Source of the DNA: Rhynchopus sp. YZ270_cl-10
Lineage: Eukaryota; Euglenozoa; Diplonemea; Diplonemida; Diplonemidae
Direction: 5' to 3'
DNA length: 64,000 bases
Assembly (NCBI GenBank): GCA_964035575.1
Contig: OZ037850.1
Coordinates: forward strand, 124,001 to 188,000
Part shown: piece by piece, positions 38,787 through 48,631 of the stretch
How positions within the stretch are numbered: position 1 is the stretch's first letter
Layout: every line of letters begins with the position of its first letter
The notes under the pieces: model-generated
Seen by the model: only the letters and a program-made list of their open reading frames with translations
Database searches by the model: none
Told to the model about the DNA's origin: nothing
Made by a program: the position numbers and the translations under genes

Positions 38787-38818
38787 GGTTAAGATGAATA
38801 TGCCTCGTGTGCATACAC
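38787..38818 (-). repeat. Short hairpin repeat, family R0 (alternative stem)
   Basis: TTAAGATGAATATGCCTCGT, GTGCATACAC. Stem TATGC/GCATA instead of the common CTAAGC/GCTTAG. Confidence 0.55.
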
Positions 38819-39633
38819 AACTTATCCTTTAGGTGTTATCGAGGATCACGCTCCTGTTTGCCGGGAGCTTGTTTTTTTCCTCACAGCGGATGATGTTACG
38901 GGAATTATGACATTTTCCCCATATTTTAAAAAAAATATATATATAAGATGATCCTTAGACTGTCTTGGCCACCTCAAAAAAAAAAGCTGCGAAAAGGTGC
39001 CCTTACCGACAGTGGGAGTGACACTTGGGGAGGGGGTGGGGGATATGGAAAGGGTGGAAAATGTCTTTACATTTTTGTCTTTCGTTTATACTGTGGTGAA
39101 TTGGGTGAGGTGTTTGGGTTGGGGGATCCAGCATCGCTGGGGATGCTGAAAGGGATTAATCCATTGTTTCTTTCTGTCCAAAGAAGACCAGAAAAGCAAT
39201 GAGATTAGCGCATTGCTCCTTATTGTTTTGTGTTGTAGAGAAAAATGCTTCATATCACCCATACTCAGTACCGTTTTACATTTTTTTTTTCCCCTTTGAA
39301 AACTTGGTTGTATTAGTGTAGACTGATTGAAGGGGTTTGCTTTTTTTCGCAGTATTAGTGTAGACACCCGAGGATGAACTCCACATTATTTTCTTTTTCT
39401 CGGATGCAAATTTTGTGATGCAGTGGGAATCGAAGGTTAAGACCCTATGGGGGAGGCCTCAAAGCATCTGGTCGTTCTTCTATTGAAGAAAACGTCGCAA
39501 CTTTTGAGGGGAAACCCATGATTTCCCCCTAATCTCATCGAGGTAGCACTTCCCCTGACTTTTTTGTGTGCGGTACTTCTGAGAATGAGGGATATGAAGC
39601 GTAGTGGCTTAGATATGGTTCCAGCAAAAAAAG

Positions 39634-39738
39634 CACCTGATTTTTACCCCGCGTATAGGCGCGTATAGGTCCGTATAGGCATATACGGACCGTCCGTACA
39701 CGCCTTTACGCGCCTCTACGCGGGGTAAAAATCAGGTG
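39634..39738. repeat. 105-base foldback with about 50-base arms
   Basis: CACCTGATTTTTACCCCGCG at the left and its reverse complement at the right end, with few mismatches over the first 33 bases. The arms contain repeated GCGTATAGG units. Confidence 0.8.
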
Positions 39739-39817
39739 GTAAAAATCACAACAACAAAAACGAAGAAAATTTATGAGATGACTCAAAGCTTCTTATGCTC
39801 AATGCCACCTAGAAATA

Positions 39818-39848
39818 TTGTAAGATGAATGTGCCTCTCGTGCACACC
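39818..39848 (-). repeat. Short hairpin repeat, family R0 (GTGC/GCAC stem)
   Basis: TTGTAAGATGAAT, GTGCCTCTCGTGCAC, ACC. Same flanks and loop as the CTAAGC copies but a different paired stem. Confidence 0.65.
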
Positions 39849-39966
39849 AAAAAAAAAATTATTACAAAGTTGACCTCAGCCTTTCAATGGTCACTTTTTA
39901 AACCCGGCGGGAGAAAAAAAAATTATTTTTTTCAGAGGAATGTGCTTCTTTGCACATCAAAAAAGA

Positions 39967-40130
39967 TTTGACTTGAAATACAAAAACTCTCTCGTGACTG
40001 TGTACCTTGGTGGCACACAAACCAGTACACCGTGGGCGGACCCGAACCGTACGGTCCCCCTACATTTCGTTGACGCACTTTCAGTGTACCTTGGTACATG
40101 ACTAGTGCACCGGGTGGACCAAAAAAATCT
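39967..40130 (-). repeat. tRNA-like repeat R1, longest copy
   Basis: Starts TTGACTTGAAATACAA and continues CTCTCGTGACTGTGTACCTT. On the minus strand it includes ACGGTTCGGGTCCGCCC, close to a pol III B box. A second GTGTACCTTGGTACATGAC block follows at 40083, so the copy may be a dimer. Confidence 0.6.
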
Positions 40131-40232
40131 CCAGGTGAAAAAGGGAAGTGGTGTGGAAAACAAAGTCGCAAACCCGAAAGAAAAGAAGAAAAAAGGAAGA
40201 AAAAAAGAAGAAGAAGAAAAAAGGGGGGTTTT

Positions 40233-40268
40233 TGGTAATATGAACCTAAGCCACAGTGCTTAGCCAGC
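40233..40268 (-). repeat. Short hairpin repeat, family R0
   Basis: TTGGTAATATGAACCTAAGC, CACAGTGCTTAGCCAGCC. Confidence 0.55.
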
Positions 40269-41000
40269 CCGATCACAATCGTTATCAGGTGAAAAAAGAG
40301 GGGGAAAAACAACAAAAAAAAGGGGGCAGATCTCACAGGATGGGACGCAAACTGAAGGAGAATGAAAAATTATTTTGTTGAAAAAAACTGCAGATTGCAC
40401 GATACGGCAACACAACAGACAAACTACCCTGCAACAATTTTTCGGGAGAAAAAAAAAGGGGGGACCCAGCGTCCGAACTTTCGCTTCCCGTGATGACTGC
40501 CCACAGCGGTGCACCTCTCGTTTGCAAGGGAACTGCATCGCTTTGTTCCCTATAGAATTGGGAAAAGACAGACATGTGTCAGGGAGATGAAATTCGGGAC
40601 GTGAGTCAGTTTATTGCACGGCCTGGGAACACCAATCCCATGAGCAACGTCACCAGATCCGAAAAAGAAAAAGAAAAATGAAGTTGAAAGTGCAAACGCC
40701 TCAACCGGCGGGACTCATGAAGGCTGTGCAGGCACTGAAAACTCCAAAAAAATATAATGACAAAACTACCGTACTGAAAAGAAAACGTGGAAAAAAAAGA
40801 AAACGTGAAGACAAAAATATGGTGAAAGGAGCATATTTAATAGAAAGAAACGCATGTTTACATCAAAAAAAAAAACACACCTCTATTCAGAAACTATGTA
40901 TTACTGATGTATCATTGTCATAAGAAACTAAAGCAAAAAAACTATAGAAAATTTGTACTAAAGAATGCACCTTTCTTTGCACAAAACATAACTAGAAACG

Positions 41001-41032
41001 TTGGTAAGATGAACAGCCTCGGCTTTGCCACC
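41001..41032 (-). repeat. Short hairpin repeat, family R0 (shortened stem)
   Basis: TTGGTAAGATGAACAGCCTC, GGCTTTGCCACC. Confidence 0.5.
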
Positions 41033-41595
41033 TTTTAAAGAAAGATAGCGTTCGAAAATGAAGTGTACCATATACAAGAAGGGCACCGGTCACTTTCGAA
41101 CAACTACGTGTAGATAGAGTGAGAAATAGAAAAAGAGAGAGAGAGAGAGAGAAAAAGAAGAAGAAAAATATGCGACCTGAGCGTCTCCTCGCTAGAAACT
41201 ACCCCATCTTTTAAAGGAAGCAAATAAATGCGACTTGAAAGAGTAGTTGAAAACGTGCTAAAAAAAAAACGCAGGTCTGTGCTCAAAGGGGTTGCAATGA
41301 AAGCCCTCTTGCGACAGTGTCTAAATAAAAGGCGTCGAGAACACTCCCGGACTCTCTAGAGGACCATCAAAGCGTCGAGCACACTCCCGACACTTTCGAA
41401 CAGATGGACCCTTCAGAATAGGCCTGGGAGAAGAGCGACCCCGTTATGTGGGGTGGATTGCTGAGGAGAAGTGCCTTAAAAAAGCAAGGGAAAAAAAAGA
41501 AAGTGTAGTTATTGATGCAGACATCTCCGACTGACCCACGTACGATGTCAGCCCCGGATGAAAGCATAAGCACCCTGCAGCCCAAAGAAAGTTTG

Positions 41596-41679
41596 CTTGA
41601 AACACAACAGCCCGCTCGTAACAGTGTACTTTGTGGTGCATGACCGGTGTACCGGGGTGGACCCCAACCATGCAGGTCA
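41596..41679 (-). repeat. tRNA-like repeat R1, near-complete copy
   Basis: CTTGAAACACAACAGCCCGC, TCGTAACAGTGTACTTTGTG, GTGCATGACCGGTGTACCGG, then GGTGGACCCCAACCATGCAG. This defines the roughly 80-base consensus with 54319-54402. Confidence 0.65.
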
Positions 41680-42099
41680 AGAAAAGCAACCTTACTGTGA
41701 GAGAGAAAAAGAGTTACTGAAAGCCTCACTGTGTTTGGTCACCTGAAGAATGAAGCTAGAAAAGCTTTTTTTTTGGTTTCATATTCTTGCGTATCAAAGA
41801 AGAAGTGATGAATGTGCCTCACCGTGCACACACGGTTCCACTGCGAAAAGCATGAAATGCTACATCTATAAAGGAACACCTCGGAACAGATGGGATCCGT
41901 TCCGTAGGGCGCCTGCTCAACGTAGAGAGGAAAAATAGAAACTTAACACTCATCACACGAAAAAAAAACGCATGGGAGAGAGGTTGTGAAACGCACACAC
42001 CTCGACTTGTTTGGTGAGGAGTGACTCTGCAGCACGGTTCATTCCACAGAACCGCAAAAAGTGTGTCAATGCTTTGTTTCTATTGCCTCCTAGACAAAG

Positions 42100-42175
42100 G
42101 AGTTGACAGTGCACGCATCTGGGACGCAGGCACTGACACTCCGCGTGTTATCGAACCCCAGAGTGTGTTGCACTA
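42100..42175 (-). repeat. tRNA-like repeat R2
   Basis: GAGTTGACAGTGCACGCATC, TGGGACGCAGGCACTGACAC, TCCGCGTGTTATCGAACCCC, AGAGTG. An R0 hairpin follows 10 bases later (42184-42214). Confidence 0.65.
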
Positions 42176-42183
42176 ATGGAAAA

Positions 42184-42214
42184 ATATGTAAGATGCATGT
42201 GACTCTGTACACAC
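42184..42214 (-). repeat. Short hairpin repeat, family R0
   Basis: ATATGTAAGATGCATGTGAC, TCTGTACACAC. Confidence 0.5.
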
Positions 42215-42393
42215 ACATAAAAGGGAGAAGCAAAAAAGAGAGGCGGGGAAGAGGGACACGTCTGCATTTTTGGGACAAAAAAAATATTCTACCCTAAATG
42301 GACCCCGTTTTGTCCAATATTTTTTTATATTTTTTTCTCGGCCCAAAAAAAAGTGAAGTTATGCAAAAAAATCAAAAATCAGCAGATCATGTA

Positions 42394-42425
<32 letters not shown>

Positions 42426-43207
42426 CACAGCAATTTATTTTTTACCAGAAAGTGCATCTTCCTGGATTTTATTTTTATTTCTTTTTAATTTTTTTTATAT
42501 GCTCCATTTGCAGGCTGTCTATTTAGTTTTAGTGTAGCTGCTTTTCAAATGATTATTATTATTTTTTTGAAAAGACAAACGAGAGCATTTTTTTTTGACA
42601 AAACGAACGATAGGTTGAGCTTAGTTCCCTCCCCCCCCCAGAAGTCCCCCCCTTCCCTCCCCCATTTCCCATATCCCACCGTAGACGCTCAGAGAGGTGT
42701 GCAATGGCCAATAAAAGTGAAGTCGATACCGTGCAGACAACCTTGTTGTGCTCGCGCAGGTGCGTACTATGAAAAAAAAAGTGTTGTAGGCCATGCTGCA
42801 CCCCCCGAATTTCCTTTGCATCCAGTAAATCGAAAAAGGTAGAAAAGTTTATTCGATGAACCTAAGCCCCACTTAGTCTGACTAGGTTATTCTTTGGCTT
42901 ATTCGTAAGAACAACAATAAATCCCACTTAGCCACCCTTACAAACCTTGATCACTCAAATAAGTCACTTTCCCCACTCTTTTCTGTACCGCGAAGTACTT
43001 CTGACTGATCTGGTGTCCAATAATAACTTTAATTGGAACACCCATAGAGGAAAAGAGGAAAAAGCTGTGTGACCAAGAAGGTTAGGTTGGTAACCTTCAA
43101 AGGGCCCATTTGATCACAATATGAAAACCCCCCCTGTATTTTTCCCCTCTGCCTTTTTTTGAAAGAATTAAAAGCAAAGAGGCAAAGCATCGGTATTATG
43201 TGCTAAA

Positions 43208-43440
43208 ATCAAATATGGTGCGATCACCCAAACGGATTCTCCGTGGTTCCCCCGTGGTTCTTCCGTGGGTTCTCCGTAGGTTCTCCGTACCCCCTGAATC
43301 ACACCAAAATATGACCAGCTTGCGTCCTCTCTCTATAGGGGTTAAATGGTGCTCCGGGAGGGGTCGATATTGACAGGTCGCCGACAGGTCACCGACAGGT
43401 CGTGACACGTCGCTGACCAGGTCGCTGACCGACTTCCGAA
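43208..43440. repeat. Block of short degenerate tandem repeats
   Basis: TTCTCCGTGGTTC-type units repeat four to five times (43230-43290). GACAGGTCGC-type units repeat about six times (43373-43434). They are flanked by AATATGGTGC and GCACCATT, which are partly complementary. Confidence 0.5.
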
Positions 43441-44113
43441 AAGCACCATTAAAGTAGAAGAAAAAGAAGTTGAAAGTGCAAAATACGAAGAAGAAGAAAA
43501 AAATATTTTTGAAAATGAAATGTGCATCTCTGTGCACACACACATCTCAAAAATTGTTTGAAAAAAGTGAATAAAATTTCAAAAAAAAAAAAAAAAGAAA
43601 AAAGAAAAAAAGAAAAAAAGAAAGAAAACTAAGTCTATAACTCTCTCTCTCTCTCTCTCTCATACGCAGACACCAGGGCAAATAAGGGTATTTCCTCAAA
43701 AGATATGCGACCACAGTGAAGGGCGAAAGAGAAGATACCGGTGTTTGTAAGCCTTACAAAAAGCTAGGGAAGGAGGACCATGCCATGTTCAAAAAAAAAG
43801 AAAGAAAAACTCAAAACGAACATTCGTAAATATGACTTTGAAAGCCTTTCGCACTTTTTCTTTGTCACACAGGGAATGGGTAGAGAACTCAAATACCATA
43901 ACTAAACGGCGGTTCAGCGGGGGAAGATATAAAGAAAAACGTGCACTTCGAGCAAAGTGCACGCACAACAAGAAATAATTTGGTATTTTACTTTTTTTTC
44001 CAGGCAGGTAAAAACCTCTTAGGAAATTGCTTACAGCGACATGCCACATTCTGCCAAGGTAGTTTCTTTATCCTGGTGTTTCACACTGATACAACCAAGG
44101 TTTGCAAAGAAAA

Positions 44114-44175
44114 TAGTGAAGTTCTAAGTACAAACGCCTCTGGGACACAGGCACCTGACACTCCGCGGGTTATCA
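44114..44175 (-). repeat. tRNA-like repeat R2, truncated
   Basis: GTGAAGTTCTAAGTACAAAC, GCCTCTGGGACACAGGCACC, TGACACTCCGCGGGTTATC, then an A run. The T-arm hairpin is lost. Confidence 0.6.
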
Positions 44176-44247
44176 AAAAAAACTCCACTATTTTGAAAAA
44201 AAACTGTATTTAAATCATCCAGAAACATCAATTTTATCGCCTCTGCA

Positions 44248-46143
44248 TTAATACTCCACTCGAAGAGAATCGAACGGCTTCCCACTTCTAAAGTGTTTTA
44301 CCAATGCTGAGTAGTGCCCACCTTCATCCTGCGGGACTCCACCCTCCACTAGGATCTTCACCGCACGGTCCTCAGCGTCTACTGCTGCCCAGAGGTATTC
44401 CTCGACTGCGGTGTTGTAGGCCTCCCATTTGCTGTGACACACTTCGTACATCCATTCTCCCGCTCCAGAGCGTGCGAGACCATCTCCACTTGAACCACTT
44501 TGCCCTGGGGTCAGCAAGGTAAACGCTTCGTACAGTAAGGTCGACACCTCGACATCCCCTTTGGTCATGGAGACCTGCAAGGGAAGCACCCTCAGTTCAT
44601 GTGTCACCGCCACCTCACGATATAAAAATGCATCGCACAGCACGGCAAGCCCCTTCGCAGAAGCTACCCTCTCTACAGCCGCTGCAAACAACGGCGCCTT
44701 GCCGACAATAGAAAACCTCTTTACCTCTGCGCATCCTAAATCCCCGACGTGCGCCTCCCCGCAGGACACCCCTATCGACACAGTAACAGGTAAAGATTTG
44801 CTCAAAGGGGGTGATAAAGGGTGTTTTGTCAGAACATCTGTGTCCGTAAACTCCTTTGCCACCCCTAGAGCAGCGTTCAACGCTGATGTAGCATGTGTCG
44901 GGCAGTATTTGCTAGCATTGAAAGATGCGTAGATATGATCACCCATGAAGTTGTCGATAATGCCTTTGTATGTTTTGCACATTGCGAGGGCGGTGGTCAT
45001 GAGGGTAGTGTGGTGTGTCTTGAAGACACTCATATTGCTGGTAAATGCAAGGGATTTGCGGAGGTTTAGGACCACAACAGAGACATTGCGTTTTTGGAAT
45101 TTTCCGTACGCTGCAGGGAACTGTGGGGTAGCCGGGAGCACCATTGCAGGAATGCGGATCTCCTCGGTAATGGAGATGGTAAGGTTTTTGTCGGAGTGGA
45201 CGCTGTTGAAGGTGCGGTCTGTGATTTCCTTTGGGAGGTCCTTTTCTGCGAGGTTCTTGGAGGAGACGAAGGGCTCGAGGCAGGACTGCGGGAGGTACGG
45301 CTTGTAGGACTTCAGGTTGCGGAGGAGGGAGTGCAGTGCGTCTGCAAGGTCCTCTGGTATGTTGGTGCCTTCGACCTCAAGCCCGCATTCAGCAGCAGCA
45401 AGGTCGAAGCGGACCAACGCATCGGCAATGCGCTGTGCTGCTACAACAGACATAGAAAGGTTCAGCTTTTCATGCGCAAGCTGTCCCTGCAAATGCCATG
45501 AAATAAGTGGGCACCCGATAAGCACCACTGCCTGCAGGACAACAGCCCACGCAGCAGAAGGCACATCCAATGCGCACGGCAGCTCCTCGCAGCCGCAGAA
45601 CATTTCCCTTCGTCGTGCCTGCGAAGTGCCGGGCACAACATCGAACAAGCCTGCACGGTATATCCCCTCAAACAACGACACCGCAGTACCCAGAAACACT
45701 ACTCCCAGAACAACGTGTTTCGCAACACCGTGCACCTGGAATAAGAACACCAGGTCTGCGATCAAAATGTACATAGGCCACACCGTGCCCGCAGGGAGCA
45801 CAGACAACTCCAAACTCAGGGCAATAAGAGCGCAGGTGCACGCAGCGATGAACGCCGTGACTGCTGTGTTGCTTGCCTGGCGGCCAGCCAAGAGGTACAC
45901 GAGAGTGGAGAGTTCTGTGCAGAGAAGGGTGAGCCCTGCTGCTGCGATGAGTGGTGTGATGTGGTCGTAGCCAAAGGCTAGCCAGATGCAGGTGAGAACG
46001 GCTGTGGCGAGGAGGGCGGCGAGGACGGCAATGAAAAGGCATTTCTTGCGGCCACGCTGTCTGCGTGTGTCGCGTTCGCGATATGTGGAGCAAACCACAT
46101 TGGCGCACACTTCTCCCAGCCGTTCAAGAACACGCCGTCGCAT
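44248..46143 (-). CDS. Multi-pass membrane protein with a degenerate class III nucleotidyl cyclase domain
   Basis: 631 residues. A basic N-terminus (RRQRGRKK) is followed by about six membrane segments between residues 36 and 218. Next comes a helical linker ending SYKPYLPQSCL, a motif typical of protist membrane cyclases. Residues about 352-545 match the class III cyclase fold (NVSVVVLNLRKS; MGDHIYASF; VTVSIGVSCGEAHVGDLG; FSIVGKAPLFAAAVE). The first metal-binding Asp is N360. D402 of the second metal site is kept. The Asn and Arg expected in the GDxVNxAAR helix are absent (GKAPLFAAA). It is probably a pseudocyclase or a regulatory partner. The start is the ATG behind the AG at 46169-46170. 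An upstream in-frame ATG at 46275 is less likely. Confidence 0.8.
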   Translation of the reverse strand: MRRRVLERLGEVCANVVCSTYRERDTRRQRGRKKCLFIAVLAALLATAVLTCIWLAFGYDHITPLIAAAGLTLLCTELSTLVYLLAGRQASNTAVTAFIAACTCALIALSLELSVLPAGTVWPMYILIADLVFLFQVHGVAKHVVLGVVFLGTAVSLFEGIYRAGLFDVVPGTSQARRREMFCGCEELPCALDVPSAAWAVVLQAVVLIGCPLISWHLQGQLAHEKLNLSMSVVAAQRIADALVRFDLAAAECGLEVEGTNIPEDLADALHSLLRNLKSYKPYLPQSCLEPFVSSKNLAEKDLPKEITDRTFNSVHSDKNLTISITEEIRIPAMVLPATPQFPAAYGKFQKRNVSVVVLNLRKSLAFTSNMSVFKTHHTTLMTTALAMCKTYKGIIDNFMGDHIYASFNASKYCPTHATSALNAALGVAKEFTDTDVLTKHPLSPPLSKSLPVTVSIGVSCGEAHVGDLGCAEVKRFSIVGKAPLFAAAVERVASAKGLAVLCDAFLYREVAVTHELRVLPLQVSMTKGDVEVSTLLYEAFTLLTPGQSGSSGDGLARSGAGEWMYEVCHSKWEAYNTAVEEYLWAAVDAEDRAVKILVEGGVPQDEGGHYSALVKHFRSGKPFDSLRVEY

Positions 46144-46168
46144 TGCAGGTTGGGATGTGTTATAGTCC

Positions 46169-46170
46169 CT
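46169..46170 (-). promoter_or_regulatory. Candidate spliced-leader acceptor, cyclase-like gene
   Basis: AG of CTACCCCCTCCACCCACAG|GGAC, 25 bases before the ATG. The strong pyrimidine tract makes this one of the better candidates. Confidence 0.55.
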
Positions 46171-47059
46171 GTGGGTGGAGGGGGTAGAAGGTGTGGTGTG
46201 GAGGGTGTGAGAAATAGTATTGAAGAGGAAGTAATGGGGGGGGGCGCTTTTTAGCTTCGTTCTATACATATTCAAAGGAGGGAGCAGAAAGGGGGAACGT
46301 GTTTTGAGATATATTTTCTGTCAAACCTTCGGAAAGGTCGTTTTTTTGTTTTTTTGTGAAACAATTCTGCAAAAAGACAAAAATATTAATATTGCAAAAG
46401 AATGCTCAGGTGTATTGCTGAACCAGAAATAGATTAGACTTTTGGTCCCTCAGATTCATAACTCCAAAAAAATGCAAGCGTTTTTTGTTGTATCGACAAT
46501 CACCCTGTCCGAGGATAGGTTCTGTGCAACAAAGTCGCCAGGCTAATGAATTTCAAAAGGTATAGATGCAGATCATCCTCAACCCAATGAAAATACTTTT
46601 TAAGACAAACACATGGTCGCTTTCTCCGTAAAGGGGGGCAATAAAAGAAATTCCGATAATTTGTTAGTTGAGATTGTTCTTCAGAAAACCCTGGCTGGGG
46701 TATCGAAGTCGAGTTTTAAAAAAAATGGACAAATTCTCAGGACAGAGGAGTGTGTTTTACAATCTTAATCTGAAAAACGGTATATTCTTATACAGATCGA
46801 TCATGCAATCGAATTCTGTTTCGTGGGAACATAGTTTTCTTCTTCCATCGTAAGGGGAAAGCCGGGGAATGAAACAAAAAACAAGTAATTGCTATCGGAA
46901 AAAAAACGGGGTGTGGTGTGGAACTCCATCCTGTAGAAATAATCTACAACACGCCCAGCATTCTGCTCTTCTGCAGGTATGCTAACGCTCTTCGTACGCT
47001 GCCAGACCCACTGGCACGCCAGCATCTGAAACGTTCAAGAAGGGGGGCTGTCCTCTTCG

Positions 47060-47330
47060 TCCAGCACCATCTGCTCGATAGCGTTGTTGGACGCCCGCTC
47101 GGCAGGCTCGGCGTGGTCCAGCTCGTTTTTGCCCACAGGCTCCCCACATTGTCGTCGTCGTTGGAGCAGTGCGGAAGGAACACAGAATGCACAGACTACA
47201 ACACATCGATCACACCAGGCGCATCAGCACCTCCAGCAAATCGCCAGGATGCTACGGTGGTTTCGAAAATCGCGCGGAGTTTTCCACAGCACACCCGTTT
47301 TTCCTTAGCAATTACTTGTCCTTGTTGTTA
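47060..47330. repeat. Diverged duplicated segment, copy B (partner 36540-36800)
   Basis: See copy A for the shared blocks. Here the minus strand frame reads EPVGKNELDHAEPAERASNN, then AIEQMVLDEED, before a stop. Roughly three quarters of bases match by eye. Confidence 0.55.
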
Positions 47331-47767
47331 TTGTTGTTTTCAACCACCTTCCTTCAACCCTTGTAGGATCAGTTGTTATTTTTTTCGCGAAAACATGAAA
47401 TTACACATTTCAAGAGAACAAATTAAAAAGGGTCCTTATTTGCATTTTTGGGCTCCGCCCGTGCAGTGGTGGGGTCAATCTCGAAAATTGGACAATTTTT
47501 TGATCACTTAAATTTTGAGAAATATGAGCCCGGTTCCTTATACGTGGGGCCCATTTTTGGCTAAAATTTTCCTCAAAATCTGGTTTTGTAAAATTGACCC
47601 TTTACTCCCCCCCCACATCGATTTCAATACTATACCTTACTTCACCTACGGTTACCCTTACAGGGGGGTGAAGGAAGGTAAGTTGAAAAAAGTAGAGTTG
47701 AAATACAAAGCCCTCTCGTGACAGTGTACCTTGGTATGACCGGCTGTACCGAAAAAAAAAGGGGGGG

Positions 47768-47805
47768 TTGGTAAGATGACCTAAGCCTCGCAGTGCTTAG
47801 TCACC
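47768..47805 (-). repeat. Short hairpin repeat, family R0
   Basis: TTGGTAAGATGACCTAAGCC, TCGCAGTGCTTAGTCACC. An R1 copy ends 17 bases upstream. Confidence 0.6.
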
Positions 47806-47946
47806 TAAAAAAAGGCGACGAGCGGGGGGGAGAGGAAAAAAAAAAGGAAAAATGGGCCCAAAAAAAAAAAAAAAATATATAGTCGTGTCGTTCTGTTTTC
47901 TCAAAAACAAACGGCAGTTTTTTGTGTATCACGGAGGGAACGTACA

Positions 47947-48085
47947 CACGACGTTGAAGTAAATGACTTTACTTGTGGTTTTACATGTAATTTTACTTGT
48001 AAAAATAGTTTAGTTGTGTCACACGTAAAAACGTAAGCGTACAGCTTAAACACAATAAAGTAAAGTAATTTGCTTCAACGTCGTG
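47947..48085. mobile_element. 139-base inverted-repeat element (MITE-like)
   Basis: CACGACGTTGAAGTAAATGA at the left end and its near reverse complement at the right end (TTTGCTTCAACGTCGTG). TTTACTTG-type repeats fill the interior. No coding capacity. Confidence 0.65.
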
Positions 48086-48631
48086 CAGACGCTCTCTTAG
48101 GGAGGGGGGAAAGGCCCTTTCGCATTGACTTAAGTGATCTTCTATTTTGTGTTCGTTCCTTAAGTAGGGTAAAGGAAATGTTAGGTCCAAAAAACAACAC
48201 TTTCAGAATAAAGAAAGCACTGAAAAATGGTATAAAAAAAGGGGTGAAAGACGATTTTTGAGAAAGACGAAAATACCATTCCCTTGGGCTATATGCACAC
48301 AAAACAAAATATATCAGACAACCTGTAAAGAGGAAGCTTAGCCTTCATCAATCAGGCACTATGTCACCAAAAACGATGGAAAAAAGATAAAAAAGAAAAG
48401 TAGTTTCGGCCCCTACCCTAGACTACCTTGGGGGGGGAATACGCACGGAGGTAAGGTGGCGGCGTGGTCTGCCGCACCTTCGAAATACCCCTCTCCTGTG
48501 TTCTGTCATCTCTCCTCTCTCTCTCTCTCTTTCTCTCTTTGTTACAATCCCTCACCCGAGGATTTTCTCTGCATATATCATGCATCAATGTATTTTTCAC
48601 CTCCCCATCGAGGCTGGAGGACCCCCCTTCT

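Larger units (their letters stand above)
46171..48631. other. Spacer between the cyclase-like gene and casein kinase 1
   Basis: Contains an R4 repeat (46485-46610), duplicated segment copy B (47060-47330), R1 (47696-47751), R0 (47768-47805) and a 139-base inverted-repeat element (47947-48085). No gene recognised. Confidence 0.6.
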
